This document shows, piece by piece, positions 12,333 to 23,365 of a stretch of 64,000 nucleotides of DNA. A program made the translations under genes and the position numbers. Below the pieces are notes generated by a model. It was not told where the DNA came from. It made no database searches and saw only the letters and a list, made by a program, of their open reading frames with translations. Positions within the stretch are counted from its first letter, which is position 1, and each line of letters opens with the position of its first letter. The DNA comes from Catonia carolina (taxonomy: Eukaryota > Arthropoda > Insecta > Hemiptera > Achilidae): contig JAQMRL010000002.1 of the NCBI GenBank assembly GCA_035578175.1, positions 97,070,748 to 97,134,747 of the forward strand, written 5' to 3'.

Positions 12333-12734
12333 GTAAGTCAAACTTTAAGGCCCGTTTCCCGTATTTTTACTTTTTTATTACAAAGGTACATTTTTCTCCA
12401 AAACTATTTGATGTAGAAACTTGAATTTTTTTGTGAAATTTCTTTATAATATAATAGAACTGTAGAACTAAAATTATTGTCATAGTAACTTCCAATTTTA
12501 AGAAAAATAAGTTTTATTTGTCTAAAAAAATGCAAATTCTGGAATGTTTGAAAAAAAATTCTGAAAAATTTAATTTTAGTCAAAAATTGATAATTTTAGT
12601 TCCAAGAGTTAAGGAAGTATGATAGATATACTGAAAAAAATTTGGTTCATGTAGCTCAAACAGTTAATGAGAAAAATGTACCTAAATATGTCAAATTTAA
12701 CATTGGAGAGATAGGGCGGTCGCGCTCCCCTTAA

Positions 12735-14150
12735 AAGAAACGTTTTGTTAATAATTTGTATTTGAAATGTTTAATTGAAATTTCAAGGTGTTGGTATTAC
12801 TACTAAGAGTTTTTATCTTATGAATTTTGCAACACTGGCTATAAATTGTATGATAGCATTCTTGTACTTGCACTCTAGTAAAACCAGCAGTAACATTACT
12901 TTCACCAATCAGTCGTTCATTGTGGAAGGTCATTTTGCTTCCTTTCGTCATACCAATGTAATTCTAATAGTTATAAGTTGTATACGCTTTTTTATTCAAG
13001 CAAAGAGGATTGTTTCAAATCTGTCTATGATAGGTTAAACTCTACCACTATCATATAAAAGGTAAAACCCTAAATAGCTAATCAATAAAATATGTGAATT
13101 ATGGCAAAATAATTAAATATCATTAATTATTTTTTATTTAAAATTAACAGATCAGTAGTCTAATTACCTTTTAAAGAAAAATAATTCAAATTTTTGTTAT
13201 GGTTGTCAGGGACCTTTATTACAAAATCTTCTCAAAACACATCGAATGGTTAATAAAGAACATCGATACTTTGAGAACCTATTATAAAAAAATTGAAAAT
13301 TCGGGATTTTTTTAAAAATTATATACTGGATTTTTATTTAGTACTGCAGCAACAATCCCCGCTCACTGCGCTTCACAGTAAACTAAACTTAAACCGTTTT
13401 GTCACACTACTACTTGTTGAAAGATTTTAATCAAAAATAACAAATGATAAACGATTGATTATACCTTTCAAATAAAACTATTAAGTCCTGGAAAGAGGAA
13501 TTTTATTGACACAATATGAATCACTAGTGGAATAAGAAATACGACCTGAGATTAGCTGAATATGTTTAATAAGAAAAAGTGGGTAAAATGTATATCTGAA
13601 ACAAAATGTTAATTGTGATGTAATTTCCAGGCAGGTTATTACTGAAAACTTAATAAGATTATTTCGCTTCAAATAACGTTGCTACAAAGGTGTGGCAGTA
13701 AGAACATTTTTATTTTATACAAAAACATGCATTGTTCAATAAGATACATTTTATCAATGAATTCTGACATGTTGCGCTTTAATTTACACTTGTTAAGTAC
13801 TAATGTACAAAAGCCTCAATTAATGACGCCATTATTACATAACGATTGCCACCATTGCCACCAACGAATCAAAGTACTCACTTGAAATAATTCAACTATG
13901 AGTGCTACAGTCATTTAACAATATTGGTCTTATCACTAACAAACCAATTACATTATTTTCACCGATGAACATTATTTAATTTTTTGTAATTTTAGGCTAA
14001 AAAAAACTCAAATTTTAATAGAAGTTTTTTAGTTAGGCCTATTTATTTGTTTTTTATCTCGAATTTGTTTACGTCTCAATTTGTTCAATTCAGAACAATA
14101 AGCAACCCTATGACTCAATAAGATGAGGATGATTTGACGTAAATGAGGTG
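12735..14150. other. AT-rich intergenic DNA, nothing recognised
   Basis: Short chance open frames only; no repeat boundaries recognised. A small GC-richer patch near 13355-13380 has no identifiable content. Confidence 0.4.
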
Positions 14151-14154
14151 TAGC

Positions 14155-14345
14155 CATGTATATATTCAGGCCGACCATTCTTGATAAAGAATAATTAATA
14201 ATTAAACCCCAACCATCAAAGTACACCGGTAACCACTGTCTCGTACACAAATCTGTACGAAAGTAAATACCTTTACTGAGATTTGAACCATGAACCTTCG
14301 TCTCCGAAAATTTACAACGACTTTACCTCTAGACCAACCCTGTCG
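14155..14345 (-). repeat. tRNA-derived SINE (family C)
   Basis: Read on the minus strand, 14340-14275 shows an A-box-like ttggtctagaggtaa and a B-box-like ggttcaaatctc, the arrangement of a tRNA-type promoter. The body downstream (toward 14200) includes a block around gtacaccggtaaccac that recurs as gtacactggtaactaac near 42550-42580. No intact tRNA cloverleaf is claimed. Confidence 0.55.
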
Positions 14346-14529
14346 TTCAAAAAAGGAGTAGCAAAATTTATTTTACTAGACCAGAAACCTTGACTAAATT
14401 TTAGGCCTTTTTGTGAAATAACTTATGTGGTGTGCGCTCCCACTCCCCAGTAAATGTTTATGGGACCCCTAAAATTCAGTTTAATTTTCTGAACACACAA
14501 TTATTAAAAATAACAAAGTTAACGAGTGG

Positions 14530-14946
14530 TACATCATTGAGGAATAATATTACAAGGAATAATAACAAATTGAAAGCGTTCAAATTTTGGCTGTTTAGGC
14601 GATTGCTGCGAATATCCTGGACGCTGAAAATTACAAATGTGGAAGAGCTTCGTCAAAAGAACAAGACAGCAAAATTTGTCAGAATAGTTAAGGCGCGAAA
14701 GCTGCGATATCCCGGTCATATCTTGCGGGATGAGCATAGGTATGAATTGCTCCAACGCATTCTGCAAGGCAAAATCGACAGTAGAAGGGGAACAGGACAC
14801 AGAAGAATTTCATGGATGGCCAACCTGAGGATACGGTTTAACAAAAGCTCAGAAGAACTGTTACGAATAGCTACCAATAAAGTAAGCATCGCCATGATGA
14901 TCGCCAACCTTCGGAACGGAGAGGCACCCTGAGAAGAAGAAGAGGA
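14530..14946 (+). pseudogene. LINE reverse transcriptase C-terminal fragment with GAA tail
   Basis: Encodes NKLKAFKFWLFRRLLRISW, then KARKLRYPGHILRDEHRYEL, LQRILQGKIDSRRGTGHRR, ISWMANLRIRFNKSSEEL and IAMMIANLRNGEAP. This series is the recurrent far C-terminus of LINE RT proteins in insects. Coding ends at a TGA (14931-14933) that runs straight into agaagaagaagagg, so there is essentially no 3' UTR. The catalytic domains are absent. Fragments of the same type occur at 29.7 kb and 35.2-35.6 kb. Confidence 0.75.
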
Positions 14947-14984
14947 ATAACATAAGTTATGAGCGAGCGACGGTTTTTGCGTAC

Positions 14985-15715
14985 TCACGAGTATACTCCT
15001 AATATACAACTTGGTATAGTCACTTGAGTCACGAGTTTGCCCTTGTTTACAACGAGGGGTAAAGGGGGAAAGCATTAGTGCGCCAGCGCGACTGCTTTAA
15101 TTTCAGTACGACAAACATAACAACTTATACTATACCTAGAGCATATACAGAATATTGCGGAACCTTTTGAAATTAACTGTACGAATATAACTGTTTGTTA
15201 CCGTGAACACAAATGTCGGTTTCTCGAAAACGTGGTCGAACTATTCACATTGCTGAAAGCAATGTAATAAAATGTTGTGAAGTTGAAGCTAAACAAAAAT
15301 CCCTATCCGTGCCTCTTAACAAAAGCTGTGAGTGAGCGGCAAACTACTGTGATGTTTCTCTTTCCACAATTCGAAAAATAAAGACGGAAATTAAGAACGC
15401 AAAGAAGCTATTCTTTAACAGTTTTGTTGACACCTGGTAAAAACAAAACGTTTAGGTAGATACTAGAGAGACTGATAATGAAAACACCGATGACAGCAAT
15501 AGAAAAGATGGTGATTAATTCGTAATTACAGTAAATCAAACTTTTTGACACAGCTTATAAAATGTATATAGAAACTGCACGGTAGTGAAATTTATGAGTA
15601 GTGTCTCACTGTTGAAGTTGGAAGCACTGCAAATATTTCGCTACCCTTCCTCACAGCCCATCCATACGCAAAAGGCAATCTCGTGACTTCAGTATACATA
15701 TGATTGTAAACAACA
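14985..15715 (+). mobile_element. Internally deleted DNA transposon with degenerate inverted ends
   Basis: The words gtatagtcacttgagtcacg and agtttgcc around 15012-15041 match, on the opposite strand, a block at about 15676-15703 that reads gtatactgaagtcacgagat then tgcc. Between these candidate ends lies the helix-turn-helix piece of a transposase (15213-15440) and nothing resembling a catalytic domain. Most simply this is a deletion derivative. The exact termini and any target duplication could not be fixed by eye. Confidence 0.45.
15213..15440 (+). pseudogene. N-terminal helix-turn-helix fragment of a transposase
   Basis: ATG at 15213 opens MSVSRKRGRTIHIAESNVI. After an in-frame TGA at 15333-15335 the frame continues AANYCDVSLSTIRKIKTEIK. 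The pattern of a basic RGR start followed by a V(S)xST(V/I)xxI recognition helix is the N-terminal DNA-binding part of a family of insect DDE transposases (IS630-type relatives). No catalytic acidic motifs follow before the stop near 15438. Assignment rests on remembered family patterns and is moderate. Confidence 0.5.
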
Positions 15716-16100
15716 ATTACTGACAAATCTACAAAAGAAAACACAATTACGTCATATCTTTACAGGGTTTGAGAAATGTAGCAAAAAATTAACATTAAGT
15801 TAAATAGGAAGTCGGATTCTCTTTAAGTTAATTTGAGTGTGAATTTTGGTAGACAGCGTACTATGTGAATTTATACGCACGCCATTACCAGAAATTTTTT
15901 TCAAAAAATTTCCGATGGGATCAGCTGGATCAAAACGTAAACAAACCGTGTTTAGCATTGTGCTCGTGTTATTTTATAATTTTTATAATGTAAGAGCTTT
16001 TTCATGTGTGCTAATAATTTAATTTAGAACTGTGCTTGTGCGGGTTGTTTATTTATTTCTTAGGTAAATATATTTGGACTCTGTATTTAGTATATTTACT

Positions 16101-17414
16101 ATGGACTCTGAACCTAACCAAGACTCCACTAATGGCAGCCATCATACCCTATTACAAGAATGGGATTCAGTTCCTGCTAGGAAACGGCCAGCCCCTGGTG
16201 TTTCTAGGAGTGACCCTAGGAAGCTACCTCGGCCAGATTCGGTTTCATTGGAAGAGCCATCCGTGACGACAGAAAATCGATTTTCTGTCCTGACTGATCC
16301 TGACACACCTGCAAACCCATCCATTGAACGTGACAAGAAACCGCCACCAATCTTCCTAACGGACGTTCAAGACTACGCCCAACTAGTAAAATCGTTGGAA
16401 GAAGTAGGCGGTCCGCAATCATTCTCACTCCGGTCAAGTATCAAAGGTGTTACCATCTACCCAACCTCACCGTCGACATACAGACAATTCATCCATCACT
16501 TGGAAGACCGAAACGCCCGGTTTCACACATACCAATTACAGGAACAACGAGCACAACGTATTGTCATTAAAGGACTACATCATACCACGCCAAAAGAGCT
16601 AATAGCGGAGGCTCTCAAAGATAAGGGTTACGTAGTTCGAAATGCGGTGTTTGCAATTTCGAACCGAGATCGTACACCTTTGCCGATGTTTTTCGTCGAT
16701 ATAGAGCCGGAGACGTACAATGGCAAAATATACGACATAAAAACTTTATTATATACCAGGATTACAGTTGAGGAACCACATAAACGGAGGGAAATTGTAC
16801 AGTGTACGCGCTGTCAAAATTTTGGACACACAAAATCTTACTGCCGTCACCCTCACCGCTGTGTTAGGTGTGGTGGCGGCCACGAATCTGGCAGTTGTTG
16901 TAAAACGAGACAGTCACCGGCCACCTGCGCAAACTGTGGAAAAGATCACCCAGCAAATTACAGAGGCTGCGAAGTTCATAAACACCTGCGAGCTAGTCGA
17001 AACCGTTTCACACAACCACAACCGAAACATACTTCCAACCAACCAGCCACACCGAAACCGGAAGATTTTCCACCTCTGCCGCAACAACCAACAAAAACAC
17101 CTACCCTAACTCCATCATCACGCCAACATTCAACTCATCAGTTACCACCGTCTGAATCGCCGGTTTCAGTGACTTCAACACCACAACCACCCACCTCACA
17201 GGAGAGAAACAAACATCATGCATGGACACACAATCATCGTCATCTTCACCCTCATAATTCACAGGTAGGGCCTCAATCTTCTCCCCAGATACCTAATGTT
17301 GATCAGATTTTAAATTTATTGGTTCAACTAAATCAACTCCTCCAGCCTCTTTTCTCGCTCGCTACACACATATCCCACATTACACAGTCTTTAAGTAACA
17401 GTTATGGCCATTAA
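16101..17414 (+). CDS. Gag-like zinc-knuckle ORF1 of Jockey-type LINE (437 aa)
   Basis: Start taken at ATG 16101 (MDSEPNQDSTN); upstream codons in the frame lack another ATG. The N-terminal 100 residues are polar and low in structure. About residues 190-235 (PLPMFFVDIEPETYNGKI and following) match the domain that precedes the knuckles in Jockey gag-like proteins. Three CCHC-type knuckles follow: CTRCQNFGHTKSYC from about residue 235, CVRCGGGHESGSC, and CANCGKDHPANYRGC from about 276. The C-terminal 130 residues are Pro/Thr/Gln/His-rich. The product binds element RNA. No stop or frameshift. The ORF overlaps the start of ORF2 by 11 bases, which suggests ORF2 is translated by reinitiation. Confidence 0.9.
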   Translation: MDSEPNQDSTNGSHHTLLQEWDSVPARKRPAPGVSRSDPRKLPRPDSVSLEEPSVTTENRFSVLTDPDTPANPSIERDKKPPPIFLTDVQDYAQLVKSLEEVGGPQSFSLRSSIKGVTIYPTSPSTYRQFIHHLEDRNARFHTYQLQEQRAQRIVIKGLHHTTPKELIAEALKDKGYVVRNAVFAISNRDRTPLPMFFVDIEPETYNGKIYDIKTLLYTRITVEEPHKRREIVQCTRCQNFGHTKSYCRHPHRCVRCGGGHESGSCCKTRQSPATCANCGKDHPANYRGCEVHKHLRASRNRFTQPQPKHTSNQPATPKPEDFPPLPQQPTKTPTLTPSSRQHSTHQLPPSESPVSVTSTPQPPTSQERNKHHAWTHNHRHLHPHNSQVGPQSSPQIPNVDQILNLLVQLNQLLQPLFSLATHISHITQSLSNSYGH

Positions 17415-20091
17415 TTTACTCACTGCAAATTCACTGACAGTTCTCCTTTGGAATGCAAACGGTCTGACGAAACGCAAAACTGAGTTAGACATATATTTAC
17501 ATTCTCACTGTATTGACGTAGCCCTAATCTCAGAGACACATCTTACAGCTAGGTCTCGATTTTATATTCGCGACTATAGGATCTATCGGACCGATCATCC
17601 CGATGGTACAAGCCATGGGGGTACGGCCATACTAGTCAAATCCTCAATCACACACAATGTTTTAACACCTTTTTCCACTCCTCATGTCCAAGCGACCCTG
17701 ATAAATTTGCAATGCAAGAGCATAAGTTTTACCATAGGATATTGTCCTCCTAGACACATCATAAATTCCCAAATGTTTAGAGATTTCTTTAATAGTCTAG
17801 GTAATCGGTTTCTTATTGGAGGAGACTGGAACGGTAAGCACATACAGTGGGGATCCCGTGTATGTTCTCCCAGGGGCAGAAATTTACTAAAAGCTATAAC
17901 AGAAAATCATCTACATTATATTTCTCCAGATAGTCCAACATACTGGCCCTCCGCGCGTACCAAATTACCAGACCTCCTTGACTTTTTTGTTTGTAAGAAT
18001 CTATCACATCTTCCTATTGAAATAACCACAGTAAATTACCTTTCATCAGATCATTCCCCCATACTTTTAACGGTTTCAGACCAACCAGTCTCTACAGAAC
18101 ACAGACCGAGTCTTACTCCCGGGCCTATGGATTGGGATCTCTTCCAGTTCAATTTAGAACACGCCTTAGATATCCCGTTATCAATTAAAACGGACACGGA
18201 GGTAGATGATGCAGTTGATTTATTTACTACCTCTGTTCAACAGTGTGCATGGAAGGCATCACTGCCATACCGTCCAAATGTCCCAGACGCCCCACGCTAT
18301 CCCACTCATATCAGAGAACTTATTCGTGAAAAACGCCGCGCCCGTAACACTTGGCAGAGAACTCGCCTACCATCTGATAAACGTCGCTTAAACCGGCTGA
18401 CAAACGAGCTGAAACAGCGAATTCAAACACACAACACCCGCTTATACGAAAATTATACTGGAACTCTGAACGAGAAGGATGGTAGTCTCTGGCGCAGCAC
18501 AAAACGCCTACTACGGCATCACACGACATCGATGCCCCTTAGGGTGGGTGACGGACCCTGGCTAATAACTGATGACGACAAAGCTGAATGCTTTGGTAGA
18601 CATCTTTCTGAAACATTCACTCCCCATAACGACATCCAATCTGTACATCACCAACGCGTTACTCAGTCACTAGATGAACCGCTTCAATTATCGCTCCCGC
18701 CGAAATACTTTCACCCCTCCGAAGTAAAATCTGAAATTTCGAGATTACCACGTAAGAAGTCACCGGGATATGATTTAATAACAGCTGACATACTTAAACA
18801 CTTACCGCGGAAAGCGCTCGTTCTCCTTACTATAATCTTCAATAGTATATTGCGCACGACACATTTCCCCACTCAGTGGAAGTATGCAGAAATAGTTATG
18901 ATACAAAAACCGAACAAACCTTTTCACTTACCTTCCTCCTACCGACCAATAAGCCTCCTTTCAGTACCTTCAAAAATTTTCGAAAAACTCCTTTACAAGC
19001 GCATTCTTCCGCTGGTTCATGATATACTACCTCCACATCAATTCGGATTCCGCACTTTACACTCCACTACACAACAACTGCACAGGGTGACTGATTACAT
19101 AGCTTCGTCTATGGAACAAAAGATGTATGTGTCCGCAGGTTTCCTAGACGTCGCTCAAGCTTTTGACAGAGTTTGGCATACAGGTCTCTTACACAAACTA
19201 AAAGAAATACTACCATTTACCTACTACCTTATCATAAATTCCTTCCTATCTGACAGAATCTTTAGAATTCGTTTAGGATCATCTTACTCAAATTTCTTTA
19301 TTGTCTTAGCCGGCGTGCCTCAGGGCTCAATTTTAGCCCCACTTCTCTATTCTGTATACACTTCAGACCTACCGACCCTACCCCAGACCCTCACTGCTAC
19401 CTACGCTGACGACACAGCGATATTAGCCCGAGACCAAAACTCTATACACGCTTCACTAACACTCCAACATCATCTCAATCTTATACACGAATGGTGTAAA
19501 ACATGGAAAATAAAACTTAATACGACAAAATCCCTTCACGTAACTTTCACACTCCGTCATGGTGATTGCCCACCAGTATACATAGACAATGAACCTCTCA
19601 CAAAAACAGATACGGTCAAGTATCTCGGTCTGACTTTTGATAAACGACTAACTTGGGGCACACATATCAAACGGAAACGTTTATTACTGAATTCCCGACT
19701 TAAACTTCTATATTCCCTACTTCACAAACGATAAAAATTACCAATGGCACAAAAATTACGCATATATTGTTCTCTTTTGAAACCTATTTGGACCTACGGA
19801 TCCCAAATCTACGGTTCAACCAAACCCTCTAACTTGCAACGAATTCAAGCATTCCAGTCAAAAACATTACGCCTTATAGCAAAAGCACCTCTTTACGTTA
19901 GCAACAAAACCTTACATACAGATTTGAAAACACCACTTGTACAAAATTCCATTGAATACCTATACAAACGCTTTCACGACAAGTCACACGATCACGAGAA
20001 CCCCCTGGTGCGTTCACTTTCCTCCGTCCATTTACCTGACAATCCTCCTAGACGCCTTAAAAGACGCTGGAGTAGAGACATGCTAATTTGA
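17404..20091 (+). pseudogene. Endonuclease/reverse transcriptase ORF2 of Jockey-type LINE, single in-frame stop
   Basis: ATG 17404 opens MAINLLTANS. Residues 1-220 are an AP-type endonuclease with LLWNANG, ISETH, GGDWNGKH (about 139) and SSDHSP. The RT shows SSYRPISLLS (about 512), HQFGFR, FLDVAQAFDRVWH, GVPQGSILAP and an intact YADD box (about 667), then VKYLGLTFDKRLTW. A TAA at 19732-19734 (codon 777) stops the frame. The same frame resumes and runs to 20091 with PIWTYGSQIYGS and the usual Jockey C-terminus. Every catalytic residue I can check is present, so one nonsense change separates this copy from an intact ORF of about 895 codons. Confidence 0.88.
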
Positions 20092-20211
20092 TATACACAT
20101 TTCATTCTTGGGGAGGCACCAATGGGGGCCCTACCCCTCTCATGCCTATCATGTCATTTACATAATCACGATAACCATCACATTTGCTTGTTGTAACATT
20201 TTACAGTTGTA

Positions 20212-20217
20212 AATAAA
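20212..20217 (+). terminator. Polyadenylation hexamer of the Jockey-type LINE
   Basis: AATAAA lies about 12 bases before the A-rich end of the element, the usual placement for a LINE 3' processing signal. A short 3' UTR (20092-20231) precedes and includes it. Confidence 0.45.
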
Positions 20218-20242
20218 GAATTAAAGAGAAAAAAAAATTTCC

Positions 20243-21440
20243 AAAACACTTTTTCCGTAAAATTTATACTACTTATTTCATTTTGTACTAATATTATAAT
20301 GAAGTAGTGCTTGTGTTTTTTGTAAGATATAATCTCAGAAACGACCCAACCAATTTCAAAAACTCATTCATTTTGGAAAGCTTAGAGCTTTCTAAATAAC
20401 AAGGTTTTATTGAAAAACGTAATTTTTAAATTTTTAAAATAGGTAAAATAAAGTCATCCTATATTTTACTTTTTTGTGTAAGGTTGTTTGAAATGGTTAG
20501 TTCATTTATCTACCAGAGTTAGGGCTATCAAATGTAGGCAGAGAGTTATCCAATCGGTACAGTACCGCCCGACATTGATATTATCCATAGTCTTTACTTT
20601 TTTGAAATTTTTTGAAAATTATTTACGGGACTGATATCCCTAAAATAATGTTCCATCTAAATCCTGGATAGAAAGTTATGTGAACTCTCTAAAAATCAAA
20701 ACGATCGTACTTTTTTTAATACATTTTACTTTTAAATCGTAGGCTAATCAATTATTTCTCCCTTACCAGTGGTGATTCATACAGGTGTCAACGAAATTCA
20801 TTTTTCCAGTACTAATTTGTTTTATTTTTACAATCGTGATTTGGTTTTCAACATGTAATATTATATTTAGTTTGCCGAAAAGATTAGAAATGTGGGTTGC
20901 TAGTTATTTATAATATAGGTCAAAATGTTATCACGTGAATCCTTACAAAAAGGAGTATCAACCGTTAGAAAATAATTAACCTGCTAAAACATTTCATATG
21001 AAAGGTTATAAGTCAACAGAATTTGTAATTAATTGTCATTTTATGAGCCTATTAGATATTTATAGATTTGTTAATAGGATCAGATAAAGTTTATTTCTTT
21101 TTAACAATAGCTATTACTCAATACTGTGATCATAAACAAACCACATTATTTGCTACTCTTAATGAATTTACTTGTAAACACTTCACTCTTAGTGTTGGTT
21201 TAAGAACAAACTGTCAATACGTTTCTCTTTAATGCAGTTTGTAAAATTGTACCGTAGGTTCAGAGACAAATTTCAAAATAATTATAATCTCTACGCAACA
21301 TAAATTCTTCCGATCTACCAGGAATCGTACAAAAATAGAAACGACATATCGATGGAGTAAATACAAATACAAGTAGCAAAAATTTAATTCAAATTTGACA
21401 CAGTTTTAATTTTTTGGATCGCTGTCATCTGGTGATATGC
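20243..21440. other. AT-rich intergenic DNA, nothing recognised
   Basis: Pre-insertion flank of the LINE. No gene or repeat boundary seen. Confidence 0.45.
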
Positions 21441-21444
21441 TATT

Positions 21445-21846
21445 CTAAGCCATTTTTTTTCTTTTACATTTTGGCTTCTTTGGACCGCGTTGAACTTTTC
21501 GCAGATGTTCTGTTCCCTCTTCCTTTCTTTCCAGAACCTCTTCATCCTTCCATTCATCATCTTTTTTTTTCTTCTGACCACTTATGTGCTGATTTCTCAG
21601 AATTAGTGTTTCTGCTTTTAAATAGGCTACTTTGAAGTCATCTACGGCCTTTCCAAATGTGTCGCTGTCTTGGATAGCGTTTTTCTGTATTCCCAATCCC
21701 TCCAGGTCTCTTTCCACTTCCTTAAACCATCCAGTTGTTGTCTTTATTCCATTTAAATATGTGAATATTCTTTTAGTCAGCCTACTGTCATCCATTCTGT
21801 TGAGATGCCCGTAAAATTTCGTTAATTCCGTAAAATTCGAAGCCAT
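21445..21846 (-). pseudogene. LINE C-terminal domain fragment, FYGHL type
   Basis: The minus strand encodes KFYGHLNRMDDSRLTKRIF, then TTTGWFKEVERDLEGLGIQ, and ends in a Lys/Glu-rich tail. This order (a GHxxRM box, RLTKRIF, then a WFxEVxxDL block) is a recurrent C-terminus of insect LINE endonuclease-reverse transcriptases of a different subtype from the other fragments here. No RT catalytic motif is present. The open frame of 133 codons is intact, but as a fragment it is unlikely to act alone. Confidence 0.65.
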
Positions 21847-22023
21847 TACGTCATTTTTTTTTAAATTTTACAATCTGAACATTTTTGCTAAATGCCTTTT
21901 CACATTTGCAAAATAAAATTATATGAGTAAGTACCTACATATTTTACTTCGAATTAGTGATGGACCCATTTTAATTTTTCTGCGTTAAATTTAATAGTTA
22001 AATATCAAAGAATAAAATAAAAT

Positions 22024-22100
22024 AAGGCAGTGACTCAGCAGGTAGTGTACTAAATTTTTAAACATATATATTTTTGGTCAATTCCCGGTTAAGTCCTGTA
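22024..22100 (+). repeat. tRNA-like SINE head
   Basis: An A-box-like tgactcagcaggtagtg and a B-box-like ggtcaattcccgg lie at tRNA-like spacing. No cloverleaf with a proper anticodon stem is evident, so I read it as a SINE remnant on the plus strand. Confidence 0.4.
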
Positions 22101-23239
22101 AGTAACAAGTAATTAAACTTTATGGGTTGCTTATTACGTAAAATAATAAATATTTTTATGGGAAATCAAAAAATTTGGAGTAGAGAATGGGAAGGTTATA
22201 TAAAACGATTACAATACAGAAAATATTATAAACCCATTGCAGACAATAATATCCTTCACACCACCGACAATATTTATTTAATATTTTATTGTGAAATTTA
22301 ACATTTACTCGGTCCTTAACAGATGATAAAATGCACAGTTGACATCACAGTCATGAAGGAACCAGCCAAAGTTGCCGTGACAGAGAAGTTTCTACAACAC
22401 AGGTAGGTGGCCAAAAATTGGAGGGTTTACGCAAATACATTAGGTTATAGCGGCTGCAAACTTTCAAAAACTATTTTTTTTTTAATAGAGGGAGTTGAGA
22501 AACATATTTAAAATTTAGGCTAATTATTTTACGGCTTTCTGAAATATGTTGTTATGCTAGAACGAATAACAAATTACTATAAGGATTGCCTTGGAATGAG
22601 CAAGTGAGAGGATGAAAAATAAGCCTATTATCACGGATACAGAAATATCCATAGGCTCTATCAGTAGACAAATAAGTGTTTGTGTTCTATTAAGTAATGA
22701 AACAGTGGAGATTTAGGAAGGATCTCACCAGTACAGTAGATAAATAATAGACTGTCTCGGTGATGCAGCAGTGAAAAATTTCAGTTCATAACCCCCATGC
22801 ATAGTTTCTTATCTCACTAAAGTTGTAAATGACCAAACCATTATAAAAATAAATTTTAAACAATTATAAAATAGTGTCATGATATTGTGAACTAAATTGA
22901 ACCTACATCGTTTTTTAGCTAATGGATAATGTTTAACTTCAGTTTTTATTTGTTACCGGGAACTGTAAACTAATGCGACTAACAAACTACTACAACTGTT
23001 GTAGTGACGACAACAAGGGTCTAGCTGGTAAAACAAAACTACCGCATATTGACCCTTGTTGCACTCACTCGTGCAGTATGGATATTTCTAAATGCTCATA
23101 TTTAGCTAGGAACTGTTACAATTAGGCAAATAATGCACTCACAAGATGTAACACAACTACTTAGTACATAACTGGATGAAAAAGTCATACTTAAGAAAAA
23201 TGGTTGGATAGGGCCTTGTTGCCGTCACCACTTCTCATC

Positions 23240-23365
23240 AATGTTTTGCTGTATTTTTTCTCGTATTGACGTGATTTGAACAGAGATCCAGTGGAATTTG
23301 TTTATGATTCATATATACGATCAGCTGGTCACCATTTAAAAATTACTCGTCTAACCGGTGATTCT
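23240..23365 (+). repeat. Dispersed repeat D, copy 1
   Basis: Shares the ordered words ttttgctgtatt, gacgtg, tttgaacag, agctggtcacc and a late aaccggtg with 45292-45412. A shorter piece of the same family (gcttgcccaaccggtgtg) occurs at 25457-25474. Non-coding and of unknown origin. Confidence 0.55.

Larger units (their letters stand above)
10162..12734 (+). mobile_element. TTAA-flanked cut-and-paste transposon, Kolobok/Mutator-like
   Basis: The element is bounded by TTAA at 10162-10165 and 12731-12734. Inside these are inverted termini: ggggagtacgaccgc at 10166-10180 and, on the other strand, ggggagcgcgaccgc at 12730-12716 (13 of 15 match). It contains one transposase gene in two pieces. A TTAA target duplication is diagnostic of piggyBac and Kolobok superfamilies, and the transposase is clearly not piggyBac. 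Its D, GDGD and NNNES motifs fit the group databases label Mutator-like transposase domain, to which Kolobok elements are related. The superfamily name is inference; the boundaries are seen directly. The element is about 2.56 kb. Confidence 0.75.
15903..20242 (+). mobile_element. Nearly full-length Jockey-type LINE with probable target-site duplication
   Basis: The 11-bp word aaaaaatttcc occurs at 15903-15913 and 20232-20242, bracketing a unit of about 4.3 kb. The unit holds a short 5' UTR, gag-like ORF1, overlapping ORF2, a short 3' UTR with AATAAA and an A-rich end. The right copy of the word is fused to the A tail, so the length of the duplication is ambiguous, but the ttcc part is outside the tail. 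Only one inactivating change is evident (TAA at 19732). Base composition is less A/T-rich than the flanks, as expected for a recent insertion. Confidence 0.8.

Noticed and set aside
16768..17109. A second plus-strand frame inside ORF1 of the Jockey copy
   Set aside because: Overlapping shadow of the zinc-knuckle ORF1, with no motif of its own.
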